The notes under the pieces are model-generated. The model searched no databases. It was given only the letters and a program-made list of their open reading frames with translations, and was not told the origin of the DNA. DNA of 8,337 bases from Clostridia bacterium. GTDB lineage: Bacteria; Bacillota; Clostridia; Oscillospirales; Acutalibacteraceae. The translations under genes were made by a program, and so were the position numbers. The stretch is taken from assembly GCA_900754145.1 (NCBI GenBank), contig CAAEBW010000357.1, positions 1 to 8,337 of the forward strand, written 5' to 3'. Below, piece after piece: positions 1 to 5,900 of the stretch. Positions within the stretch are counted from its first letter, which is position 1; the number at the start of each line of letters is the position of its first letter.

Positions 1-23
1 GCAAGTGTGATTTTAACTCTCAT
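1..23 (-). CDS. rpmG: 50S ribosomal protein L33, 5' end only (truncated by window edge)
   Basis: The minus strand from the ATG at 23-21 reads MRVKITLA before the window ends. This is the hallmark N-terminus of the zinc-ribbon-type bacterial L33, which normally continues into a Cys-rich segment (not visible here). A strong Shine-Dalgarno, GGGAGGTG, lies at 36-29 with a 5-nt spacer. L33 is a small protein of the large ribosomal subunit near the E site. In Firmicutes the gene commonly heads an rpmG-secE-nusG cluster, so those genes probably follow to the left (inference). It is preceded by its own promoter and a long structured leader. Only eight codons are visible, so the call rests on the start sequence plus the ribosome-gene-like promoter. 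Confidence 0.8.
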
Positions 24-217
24 AACGGCACCTCCCGCTTTACGGAAATATTTTTTGCTTTTACTTTAACGCCGAAAACGACGCCGTAAAAGTAAACGCC
101 TCCCTCGGTTTGAGGAAAAACGCCGTACCGCCGGCAAACACGCCCGACGGAAAGCACATTACGGCAGTTCAATCGCCCAACCGGTTCTTATGCAAAAAAA
201 AAGAACCTTTTAGAGGT
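24..217 (-). promoter_or_regulatory. Long structured 5' leader of rpmG
   Basis: About 194 nt separate the predicted start site (near 217) from the rpmG ATG, and I see no ORF there. The minus-strand RNA can form four hairpins in order. (1) 7 bp, 207-201 with 189-183, with a U-rich 11-nt loop. (2) A composite stem: 6 bp (165-160/127-122), a 9-nt bulge (159-151), then 7 bp (150-144/134-128) with a 9-nt loop. (3) A stem around 119-99 with a 5-nt loop, CCUC/GAGG extended by G-U and A-U pairs. (4) 8+3+2 bp with two mismatches, 96-60, loop 81-75. The mismatched positions in stems 2 and 3 are G-U pairs only on the minus strand, which supports this strand. No U-run follows the last hairpin, so it does not look like a terminator. 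I recognise no known riboswitch, T-box or ribosomal-protein leader class. Confidence 0.6.
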
Positions 218-223
218 GATAGT

Positions 224-252
224 ATTATAGCATAAATCACCCCCAAGGTCAA
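224..252 (-). promoter_or_regulatory. Sigma-A promoter for rpmG
   Basis: TTGACC (252-247), a 17-bp spacer and a perfect TATAAT (229-224) on the minus strand. The start site is expected near 217. The -35 box lies only about 20 bp past the rlmH stop codon, in an A/T-rich stretch, so no separate rlmH terminator fits before it. A 6-bp inverted repeat (GGTGAT at 215-220, ATCACC at 236-241) brackets the -10 box. Confidence 0.88.
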
Positions 253-272
253 GCATTTTTTATTTATTTTTT

Positions 273-752
273 CTATTTGTGATATGCGCCGCCCGAGCAA
301 ATCTTAAAGGCGCGGTAAAGCTGCTCTAAAAGCATCACTCGGAAAAGCTGGTGCGGGAAGGTCATTTTTGAAAAGGAGAGCTTTAAATCGGCGCGGCGTT
401 TTATATCCTCCGAAAGCCCGAAGGAGCTTCCGATTATAAAGGTAATACCCCGTCCGATATTTAATTCCCCCCGCAATGCGCCCGCAAATTCCTCGCTTGA
501 GAGCTGTTTGCCCTCAATGCAAAGCGGCACGACAAGATCACCCGCAGGGATTTTTTTGGCGATAAGCTCTGCCTCGCGGCTGAGCGCGGAGTTTATTTCG
601 GACTCGGAGGGCTTTTCGGGCAGTCTTACGGGGTCAAGCTCGATAATTTTAAGGTTGCAGTAGGCGCCGAGACGCTTTACATATTCGCCCACCGCTTCCC
701 TTAAATACTTTTCCTTGAGAGAAGCCAGCGCGATAAGGGTTATCTTTATCAT
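273..752 (-). CDS. rlmH: 23S rRNA (pseudouridine-1915-N3)-methyltransferase RlmH
   Basis: RlmH is a SPOUT-superfamily enzyme that methylates N3 of pseudouridine 1915 in helix 69 of 23S rRNA, using SAM, on assembled 70S ribosomes. The 159-residue protein has the normal family length. The signature region is intact: IIGSSFGLSE (about 106-115) forms part of the knotted SAM pocket, followed by LSFSKMTFPHQLFRVMLLEQLYRAF (about 125-149, given as contiguous motif blocks) and the invariant C-terminal YHK. The start is an ATG that overlaps the walJ stop (ATGA), with a GGGGTGA Shine-Dalgarno inside the walJ 3' end, so the two are translationally coupled. walJ and rlmH are also near neighbours in Bacillus subtilis (yycJ, yydA). 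It ends in TAG; no intrinsic terminator is visible before the rpmG promoter. Confidence 0.96.
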   Translation of the reverse strand: MIKITLIALASLKEKYLREAVGEYVKRLGAYCNLKIIELDPVRLPEKPSESEINSALSREAELIAKKIPAGDLVVPLCIEGKQLSSEEFAGALRGELNIGRGITFIIGSSFGLSEDIKRRADLKLSFSKMTFPHQLFRVMLLEQLYRAFKICSGGAYHK

Positions 753-1540
753 ATTACGGTCACCCCGTTTTCCGAAGGCGCGGCAACGCTTAAAAGATAA
801 TCCCTGCCGTTTTTAGCCCCTTTATCCGCGAGTGCCGCCTCTGCCGAGGAAAGTGCGAGCAGCGGGGTATTGTTTTTTTGGCTTAAATGCCCTAAAATAA
901 AACGATTTGTACCTGAGTTTAAAAGGCCTGCAAGCTCTGCGGCACAGGCGTTATTTGAAATGTGCCCCTTTTCGGACATTATACGCATTTTAAGCTCGGG
1001 CGGATAGGGTCCTCTGTTCAGCATTTCCACATCGTGATTCGATTCAATTAAAATCGCGTCGCTTTTCTCTACCGCGCTCCTGACCCCCTCGGTCACAACC
1101 CCTAAGTCGGTGCAGACCGAGATTTTCTTTCCGTCGGGCATTAAAAAGGTATAGCCGCTCGAGCCCTCGCAGTCGTGGCTGGTCTCAAAACGGGAAATAA
1201 GCGTTCCGCGGTATTCAAGCGGAGCTTGACTGTCAATAGCCACGGTCTCAGTCCCCGCGGGAAGCTTGTCGGCGGCAATCAGCACTTCGAGGGTTTTTTC
1301 GGAGGCTATGACCGTAAGCCCTGTTTTGTTAAGTAGGGGCTTTAAGCCCTTAATATGGTCGAAATGCTCGTGGGTGATGAATATTGCGGAAATTTCCGAG
1401 AGTGCTCCTCCCGCCCTTTCGAGCGCCGCGGTAATCGAGCGCAGGGAAGCGCCCGCGTCAACCAAAAAAGAGGCGGACGCGCCCGCGATATATGTACTGT
1501 TGCCTGTCGAGCCGCTGAAAAGCGGGCATATTCTTGACAT
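749..1540 (-). CDS. walJ: MBL-fold metallo-hydrolase, WalJ/YycJ family
   Basis: A metallo-beta-lactamase-fold protein of the YycJ/WalJ type, encoded in the WalRK cell-wall two-component locus of Bacilli; proposed to be a DNA exonuclease affecting coordination of replication and division. With the start used here it is 263 residues. N-terminal SGSTGNSTYI is characteristic of the family; metal-binding HEHFDH is at 57-62. Further likely ligands are the His of SHD (122), the Asp of CTDLG (145), SNHDVEML (167-174) and LGHLS (216-220). An ORF extends 11 codons upstream, but I choose the internal ATG at 1540 because AGGGAGAAG stands just before it and homologues begin there. walRK is absent from the window; the gene sits between murA and rlmH. 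A terminator-like hairpin lies just upstream, so expression may be lower than that of murA. Confidence 0.93.
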   Translation of the reverse strand: MSRICPLFSGSTGNSTYIAGASASFLVDAGASLRSITAALERAGGALSEISAIFITHEHFDHIKGLKPLLNKTGLTVIASEKTLEVLIAADKLPAGTETVAIDSQAPLEYRGTLISRFETSHDCEGSSGYTFLMPDGKKISVCTDLGVVTEGVRSAVEKSDAILIESNHDVEMLNRGPYPPELKMRIMSEKGHISNNACAAELAGLLNSGTNRFILGHLSQKNNTPLLALSSAEAALADKGAKNGRDYLLSVAAPSENGVTVI

Positions 1541-1557
1541 TTTTACTTCTCCCTGAC

Positions 1558-1584
1558 AAAAACGGATCGGCAAAGACCGACCCG
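1558..1584 (-). terminator. Terminator-like hairpin between murA and walJ
   Basis: On the minus strand an 8-bp stem (1584-1577 with 1570-1563, one G-U pair that is a mismatch on the plus strand) with a 6-nt loop is followed at once by TTTTT (1562-1558). It lies 17 nt after the murA stop and its U-run ends about 17 nt before the walJ start. The short U-run suggests partial termination, lowering walJ-rlmH relative to murA. Confidence 0.6.
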
Positions 1585-1600
1585 CAAAATCACAATAGCA

Positions 1601-2887
1601 TTAAGCCTGTTTAAGAGCGACCGTATTATCAAAAATCGGAACTCTTTTTATATCCGCCCCGAGAGCCGAGAATTTCTCAACAACATCCTCATAACCGCGG
1701 TCAATGTGGTCGATCTCCTCAATCTCGGTAGTGCCCTCTGCGGCGAGTCCCGCGATTATCATTGCCGCGCCCGCCCTTAAATCAACGGCGCGCACGGGTG
1801 CGGAGTTAAGCGACTTAACGCCTGTTATAACCGCCATTTTGCCGTCCACCTGAATGTCCGCCCCCATAAGGGTTAATTGGTCGACATATCTGAAGCGGCT
1901 GTCCCAAACCCCCTCGGTTACAATGCTTGTACCGTCGGCAATGCTCAGAACGGTCGCCATCTGGGGCTGCATATCGGTCGGGAAGCCGGGGTGCGGCATT
2001 GTCTTTACGTTGCATTTATGGGGTCTGCCGGTCATACGAACGCGTACCGACTCGTCATACTCGGTGATTTGAGCCCCCGCCTCGGCAAGCTTTGCGATAA
2101 TCGATTCAAGGTGCTTTGGGGTTACGTTGGTAACCAAAATATCCCCCTTTGCGGCGACCGCCGCCGCCATATATGTCCCCGCCTCTATCTGGTCGGGAAT
2201 AATGCTGTAGGAGGTGCCCGAAAGGTGCTTTACTCCGTGGATTTTAATAACCCCCGTGCCCGCGCCCATAATGTTAGCACCCATAGAGTTAAGGAAGTTG
2301 GCAAGGTCAACAATGTGCGGCTCTCGCGCGGCGTTTTCTATTACGGTAAGCCCCGTCGCCTTAGCCGCGGCGAGCATAATATTGATTGTAGCTCCCACCG
2401 ATACCACGTCAAGGTAGATAGAACAGCCCGTAAGCCTTTGGGCTTTAGCGTCAACCATACCGTTTTCAATGGTCATTTTAGCACCCAGAGCCTCAAAGCC
2501 CTTAATATGCTGGTCTATAGGTCGTACGCCGAAATCACAGCCCCCGGGGGGAGCTACCCTCGCTTTGTTCATTCTGCCCAGCAAAGCGCCTAAAAAATAG
2601 CTTGAAGCACGCATACCCTCCGCCATTTTCTTTGAAACGACAAAGGAATTAGCGTGGCGCGGGTCGATTTCCACGGTAGATTTGTTTATAGGCTTAATCT
2701 GCGCGCCCAAGACTTGCATTGCCTTAAGTATGGTCGCAACATCGGATATATTAGGAAGATTTTCAATTACGCACGGCTCATCGGACAGTAAAACCGCAGG
2801 AAGAATAGCCACGGCGGCGTTTTTTGCGCCGCTTATGCGAACCTCGCCCTTAAGAGGCTTGCCGCCGTTAATTACAAATTTCTCCAA
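1601..2887 (-). CDS. murA: UDP-N-acetylglucosamine 1-carboxyvinyltransferase MurA
   Basis: MurA transfers enolpyruvate from PEP to UDP-GlcNAc, the first committed step of peptidoglycan synthesis, in the cytoplasm. The 428-residue product matches family length. Visible motifs are the N-terminal GGKPLKGEVRISGAKNAA (substrate-binding Lys-Asn), and the catalytic loop PPGGCDFGVRP with the nucleophilic Cys at about 117, so the fosfomycin target Cys is present rather than Asp; GFPTDMQPQ and DLRAGAAMIIAGLAA follow later. A GTG at 2896 would add three residues, but GGGGA abuts it with no spacer; the TTG at 2887-2885 has GGGGAG eight nt upstream and gives MEKFVINGG, the usual MurA start. It has its own consensus promoter. 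Clostridia often have two MurA paralogues; this window cannot show whether another exists. Confidence 0.96.
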   Translation of the reverse strand: MEKFVINGGKPLKGEVRISGAKNAAVAILPAVLLSDEPCVIENLPNISDVATILKAMQVLGAQIKPINKSTVEIDPRHANSFVVSKKMAEGMRASSYFLGALLGRMNKARVAPPGGCDFGVRPIDQHIKGFEALGAKMTIENGMVDAKAQRLTGCSIYLDVVSVGATINIMLAAAKATGLTVIENAAREPHIVDLANFLNSMGANIMGAGTGVIKIHGVKHLSGTSYSIIPDQIEAGTYMAAAVAAKGDILVTNVTPKHLESIIAKLAEAGAQITEYDESVRVRMTGRPHKCNVKTMPHPGFPTDMQPQMATVLSIADGTSIVTEGVWDSRFRYVDQLTLMGADIQVDGKMAVITGVKSLNSAPVRAVDLRAGAAMIIAGLAAEGTTEIEEIDHIDRGYEDVVEKFSALGADIKRVPIFDNTVALKQA

Positions 2888-2963
2888 ATGAGGCACTCCC
2901 CGTCAAAAATAATCATTAACTGTTGTTATTAGTTTAACCGAATAAATTTAAAATACTTCTATT

Positions 2964-2992
2964 ATTATAAATGTATTTTATCGCTTTGTCAA
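2964..2992 (-). promoter_or_regulatory. Consensus sigma-A promoter for murA
   Basis: Perfect TTGACA (2992-2987), 17-bp spacer, perfect TATAAT (2969-2964) on the minus strand. The predicted start near 2957 gives an A/U-rich leader of about 70 nt before the TTG start of murA. Surrounding DNA is very A/T-rich. It likely drives murA-walJ-rlmH. Confidence 0.88.
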
Positions 2993-3164
2993 TTTGTATT
3001 TACATAATACACGGATTTAGAAATGCAAAAATGTGGTAAAGCGTGCATCGCAAAGGGGTTTGCAGGAAAAAATTAATTTTAGATTTAATATGGATTTAAA
3101 AAACAGGAACGGAAAAATCAACAAAAGAACGGAGTTGTTGCATTATGATTAAATTGCATAAACC
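2993..3164. other. A/T-rich spacer without a recognisable gene
   Basis: Between the murA promoter and the palindromic repeat I see no convincing coding region. A minor hairpin GCAAA-GGGG-TTTGC lies near 3049-3062 with no T-run on either side. A 30-codon plus-strand ORF starts at 3145 (GGAG ten nt upstream) but runs into the repeat and ends at 3237; its composition follows the repeat's hairpins, so I do not call it a gene. Confidence 0.5.
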
Positions 3165-3293
3165 AAAGGCCCCCTTGCCTAAAGGGGGCTGGCGCGGCGA
3201 AGCCGTGACTGGGGGATTTGGCTTGCAAAAAGCTTAATATATCCCTCCACCGCCATTCGGCGGTCCCCCTCCCGTAAGGCTTGGGAGGCTTTT
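3165..3293. repeat. Palindromic MITE-like interspersed element
   Basis: A quasi-symmetrical element built from two arms that are imperfect inverted copies of each other, meeting at a small central hairpin (GCTT 3221-3224, AAGC 3230-3233). Left arm: an 8-bp hairpin (GCCCCCTT 3169-3176 / AAGGGGGC 3182-3189), then CGGC-GAA-GCCG (3195-3205) and ACTGGGGGATT. Right arm, mirrored: ACCGCC-ATTC-GGCGGT (3249-3264) and CCTCCC (3268-3273) / GGGAGG (3283-3288). No transposase is present. From memory, closely similar GGGGGATT / CTCCC hairpin elements are abundant in genomes of gut Clostridia; I cannot verify copies here. It lies just downstream of jag, and its outer hairpin followed by CTTTGG on the minus strand could help end jag transcripts. 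Confidence 0.75.
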
Positions 3294-3330
3294 ATAGGAA
3301 AGCAATTTTAATGCGGTGCGACTTGAGAAT

Positions 3331-4290
3331 TTAGTTGATTTTTCCGTAAAGCGGCATATCGCTGTCGCGCTTGGGCTCTCTTGCGGGAGCGTCCGTAACG
3401 GCTTTTTGCGGTGCGCGCTTGCGCGAATAACTGTCGCGCCTGCCGTTTTCTCTTTTCGGGGGACGGATATCTCCGCCCTCGGGAGCGATGACAACCCGCC
3501 TTGCGCTTCCCTCGCCGAAGGAGTTTGAAACAACCCCGTCAATGCCCTGAACAGCGGTGTGGATAATTCTGCGCTCGTAGGGATTCATAGGCTCAAGACT
3601 GCGGCTTCTGCCTGTTTTAAGCACCTGTGCCGAGACCCGCTTTGCAAGGCTTTTAAGCGCCTCCTCCCGCTTTTCGCGGTAATTTCCTATATTAATCGCA
3701 ACCTTGTAGTAGCCGCCGCCGTTATTTGCGGCAAGACCCGTAAGATACTGTATAGAGTCGAGGGTTTCGCCCCTGTGGCCTATAACCGCGCCGAGACCCT
3801 CGCCGTCAAGCTCGATAAGTGCGGCATTTTCCTTTTCAGCCACCTTCATTTTAATCTCGGTACAGCCGAGACCCACGAGTATAGCGTTAAGATACGCGAC
3901 CGCCTTGCCCGCCTTAGAATCGGCAGGAATTTCCGAGGCGTCCTTTGCTTCGCCGTAGCCGTCGTGTATATCGTATTTCTTAGGCTGTGCGGCAGGCGCA
4001 GAGGGCTTGCTCTGCGGCTTTTGGGGTTCGGTCTTCTGTACCGCGGGCTTAGCTTCCTTTTTAGGCGGCTTGGGGGCGGCTTTTTTCTGTGCCTTCGGCT
4101 TTTCGTCGGGCAATTCAATATAAACCCTTACCTCCGCCTGACGTCCTCCGAAAAGACCCAGCGTCTTCTTTTTAGGGGTGGCGATAACCTCAAACTGAAT
4201 ATCCGCCTCCTCCGAAGCGTTTAATTCCGCGATTGCCTTTTCCTTTGCCTCGGCTATGGTACTGCCGAAGCCTCTTGCCTCTTTAATCAA
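3331..4290 (-). CDS. jag: RNA-binding protein Jag/KhpB (SpoIIIJ-associated, Jag_N-KH-R3H)
   Basis: Jag (KhpB/EloR) is a cytoplasmic RNA-binding protein; in streptococci it works with KhpA in cell elongation control, and its gene is almost always next to yidC. The product is 319 residues: Jag_N about 1-60; a low-complexity Lys/Pro/Ala/Gln linker about 61-120; a KH-like domain about 125-202 with the GxxG loop in VIGHRGETLD (169-178); an R3H domain about 210-270 with LEPMNPYERRIIHTAV (232-247); and a basic, Arg-rich tail about 271-319 that goes beyond the usual R3H end. The start is TTG at 4290, supported by AAGGAGG seven nt upstream and by the typical Jag_N opening. It follows yidC by 18 nt, so it is co-transcribed. 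The protein is longer than B. subtilis Jag because of linker and tail. Confidence 0.94.
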   Translation of the reverse strand: MIKEARGFGSTIAEAKEKAIAELNASEEADIQFEVIATPKKKTLGLFGGRQAEVRVYIELPDEKPKAQKKAAPKPPKKEAKPAVQKTEPQKPQSKPSAPAAQPKKYDIHDGYGEAKDASEIPADSKAGKAVAYLNAILVGLGCTEIKMKVAEKENAALIELDGEGLGAVIGHRGETLDSIQYLTGLAANNGGGYYKVAINIGNYREKREEALKSLAKRVSAQVLKTGRSRSLEPMNPYERRIIHTAVQGIDGVVSNSFGEGSARRVVIAPEGGDIRPPKRENGRRDSYSRKRAPQKAVTDAPAREPKRDSDMPLYGKIN

Positions 4291-4308
4291 GAGATAACCT
4301 CCTTCGTC

Positions 4309-5241
4309 TTATTCATCGGCGTTTTCGCCGTTAAGCTTTGCCTGACTGATTTTTTTAATTTGAGTCGCCTCAAAATCACATTCCTTGTTTAATTCCTTAA
4401 GTCTCTCGCGGGAGAGCATTTTGTGCGGTCCGTAGAACTGCTGAACGGCGAGCTGAACAAAGCCGCCTATAAGCGAGGAGCAAGCCCAGTAGAAGGTAAC
4501 GCCGCCGGGCAGAGAAAAGCCGATAAAGAGGGATATTAAGGGCATAGTAAGCATCATACCCATCATATTCGGCGCGTCGGGATTGATTTTCTTTTGCATC
4601 ATAGTTGACAGCACGCTGGTAAGCATCTGGGCTAAAAACGCTATAATAGGCATTACCCAGATAAGCTGTGCGTTATTAAAAATATCAAAGGAGAATTTCG
4701 GGGTCTGGGTAAGGTTAATACCGAAGAAATTAAAGTTTAATGTACCGAGCTTATCCGCAATTTCGGGAATATTAAGGCTTCCGTTGCGAACTGCCTCGAT
4801 AATCTGAAGCTCGCCACGTGCGTTCGCCGCAATACCTAACTGATTTGCCGCATCGGTTATCACCGACTTATCAATATGAAGCAGATAGGTAAGGGGCGAC
4901 ATAATAAGCCAGTAAATACTCATCATAATAACAAGACGAATAATCATAGGCAGACAGCCGCCCGACATAGAGACGTTTTCCTCCTGATAGAGCTGCTGCA
5001 TAGCCTCGCTGTATTTCTGCTTATCGTCGCCGTAGCGTTTTTTAAGCTCGTCAAGCTTGGGCTTAATCCTCGTCTGCTGAACAGAGGATTTCTGGCTTTT
5101 AATGCTCAGCGGTATAAAGGCTAAGTTTGCTAAAAGTGTGAACACAAAAACAGACGCGGCGAAATTACCGCCGAAAAGCCGAGCTAAAAACTCAAGCACC
5201 CAGCCTAAAGGTATATTGATGATATTAAATAATGTTTGCAT
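4309..5241 (-). CDS. yidC: Membrane protein insertase YidC/Oxa1 family
   Basis: YidC inserts and folds membrane proteins, alone or with SecYEG. The 310-residue product is of the Gram-positive Oxa1-like type without the large extracytoplasmic P1 domain. Hydrophobic segments lie at about 27-46 (TM1), 96-122 (TM2), 190-215, 224-243 and 246-262. Between TM1 and TM2 is the charged cytoplasmic hairpin (about 48-92) ending in SMSGGCLP. There is no obvious lipobox. Two groove positions differ from the SpoIIIJ pattern as I recall it: the TM1 Arg is Asn39 (TLLANLAFIPL) and the Gln after GCLP is Arg102 (CLPMIIRLV). ATG start at 5241 with a weak GGACGGTG site; a small GC hairpin lies at 5261-5276 in the 66-nt gap after yidD. 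The acidic/basic C-terminal tail follows the last TM. Confidence 0.94.
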   Translation of the reverse strand: MQTLFNIINIPLGWVLEFLARLFGGNFAASVFVFTLLANLAFIPLSIKSQKSSVQQTRIKPKLDELKKRYGDDKQKYSEAMQQLYQEENVSMSGGCLPMIIRLVIMMSIYWLIMSPLTYLLHIDKSVITDAANQLGIAANARGELQIIEAVRNGSLNIPEIADKLGTLNFNFFGINLTQTPKFSFDIFNNAQLIWVMPIIAFLAQMLTSVLSTMMQKKINPDAPNMMGMMLTMPLISLFIGFSLPGGVTFYWACSSLIGGFVQLAVQQFYGPHKMLSRERLKELNKECDFEATQIKKISQAKLNGENADE

Positions 5242-5307
5242 TTATGCACCGTCCATTCGCGCCGCCAAAGAGCGGCAACGGTTATTTTTGAAATTGATTT
5301 TCTTAAG

Positions 5308-5535
5308 TTAATGCCGCGCCTTTTTTTCGGGAACGGGATCGTAGCCGCCCTTGCAGAGCGGATTGCACCTTAAAATTCTCCAAATACTGAGCACCGTCCC
5401 GACTATTGCCCCTCTTTTTTGTATCGCCTCAACAGCGTAGGCGGAGCAGGTGGGGGTAAAGCGGCAGCAGGAAATCTTGCGCGGCGAGATGTTTTTCTGA
5501 TAAAATTTAATTAAGCCTATCAGCAGCCTGCTCAT
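5308..5535 (-). CDS. yidD: Membrane protein insertion efficiency factor YidD
   Basis: YidD is a small membrane-associated protein that aids YidC-dependent insertion. The 75-residue length is typical. Diagnostic motifs are FYQKNISP (11-18), [12 protein letters not shown] (23-34), a hydrophobic stretch (43-54) and [14 protein letters not shown] (56-69), with the conserved Cys residues present. It overlaps the 3' end of rnpA by 29 nt in another frame, a common arrangement that suggests translational coupling. A GGAG lies upstream, separated from the ATG by an A-rich stretch that includes eight consecutive A (5547-5540 on the minus strand), so the spacing is long for a Shine-Dalgarno. Confidence 0.96.
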   Translation of the reverse strand: MSRLLIGLIKFYQKNISPRKISCCRFTPTCSAYAVEAIQKRGAIVGTVLSIWRILRCNPLCKGGYDPVPEKKARH

Positions 5536-5878
5536 TTTCTTTTTTTTCGCTCCATATGCCCGCCGATTTTAAAAGCGACCTCATAGAAGCCGCGGCGGCG
5601 GTGCTTTTGATATCGAGTATCCGCGTTCTTGCAACTATTACAAAATCGTACCCCGAGGGAATATTAGGCAGACACTCCCTAAACGCGGCGGTGATAACCC
5701 GTTTTGCACGGTTGCGCTTTACCGCACAGCCGAGCTTCTTCCCCGCGGTTATGCCAAGCCTTACTCCCTTGCGGGTTTTGACCGCATAAATAACGAAATA
5801 AGGGGAGACATACGACTTTCCTCTTTTATAAGCACGGCGGAAGCTGTAATTCTCTTTCAGTTTAATCATACTTTTCAT
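5507..5878 (-). CDS. rnpA: Ribonuclease P protein component RnpA
   Basis: RnpA binds the RNase P RNA and helps it cleave 5' leaders from pre-tRNAs. The 123-residue product carries the N-terminal [16 protein letters not shown] block, the SPYFVIYA strand and the RNR motif in [19 protein letters not shown] (50-68) that contacts RNA. The start is ambiguous: ATG at 5878 or ATG at 5869 (giving [10 protein letters not shown]). Neither has a clear Shine-Dalgarno; the upstream bases are A/T-rich, so initiation may be weak or coupled to rpmH. I keep the longer form. It follows rpmH after a 50-nt gap with a hairpin and U-rich run, in keeping with the much lower need for RnpA than for L34. Confidence 0.95.
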   Translation of the reverse strand: MKSMIKLKENYSFRRAYKRGKSYVSPYFVIYAVKTRKGVRLGITAGKKLGCAVKRNRAKRVITAAFRECLPNIPSGYDFVIVARTRILDIKSTAAAASMRSLLKSAGIWSEKKENEQAADRLN

Positions 5879-5900
5879 ATTATACTATTAATAGGCTTAA

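Noticed and set aside
122..134. T-box-like GGCGGTACGGCG on the minus strand
   Set aside because: It departs from the T-box consensus and lacks the specifier stem and the downstream antiterminator/terminator pair; rpmG is also not an expected T-box target.
150..190. tRNA-like T-arm (AGTTCAATC) on the plus strand
   Set aside because: The flanking bases give only a 3-bp stem and no acceptor, D or anticodon arm can be assembled.
1877..2593. 238-residue plus-strand ORF opposite murA
   Set aside because: It is antisense to a strongly conserved murA; Arg- and Cys-rich composition typical of an antisense shadow, with no matching Shine-Dalgarno.
3145..3237. 30-codon plus-strand ORF with GGAG upstream
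   Set aside because: Most of its length is the left arm of the palindromic repeat, so its codons follow hairpin symmetry. There is no promoter or homologue I recognise.
3234..3542. 102-residue minus-strand ORF
   Set aside because: It covers part of the repeat and then an alternative frame of jag; composition is Ser/Arg/Pro-rich shadow sequence.
3558..3566. Perfect DnaA box TGTGGATAA
   Set aside because: It is a single copy inside jag, where it encodes the conserved Ile-Ile-His of the R3H motif ERRIIHTAV. No cluster or A/T-rich unwinding region lies around it, so it is not evidence of oriC.
3559..4224. 221-residue plus-strand ORF opposite jag
   Set aside because: It is the complement of the jag linker and KH coding region; its Arg/Leu/Phe richness comes from the Lys/Pro/Ala codons on the other strand.
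5879..5890. TATAAT directly before the rnpA ATG
   Set aside because: No acceptable -35 box is found 16-18 bp upstream, and transcription from it would start within the gene.
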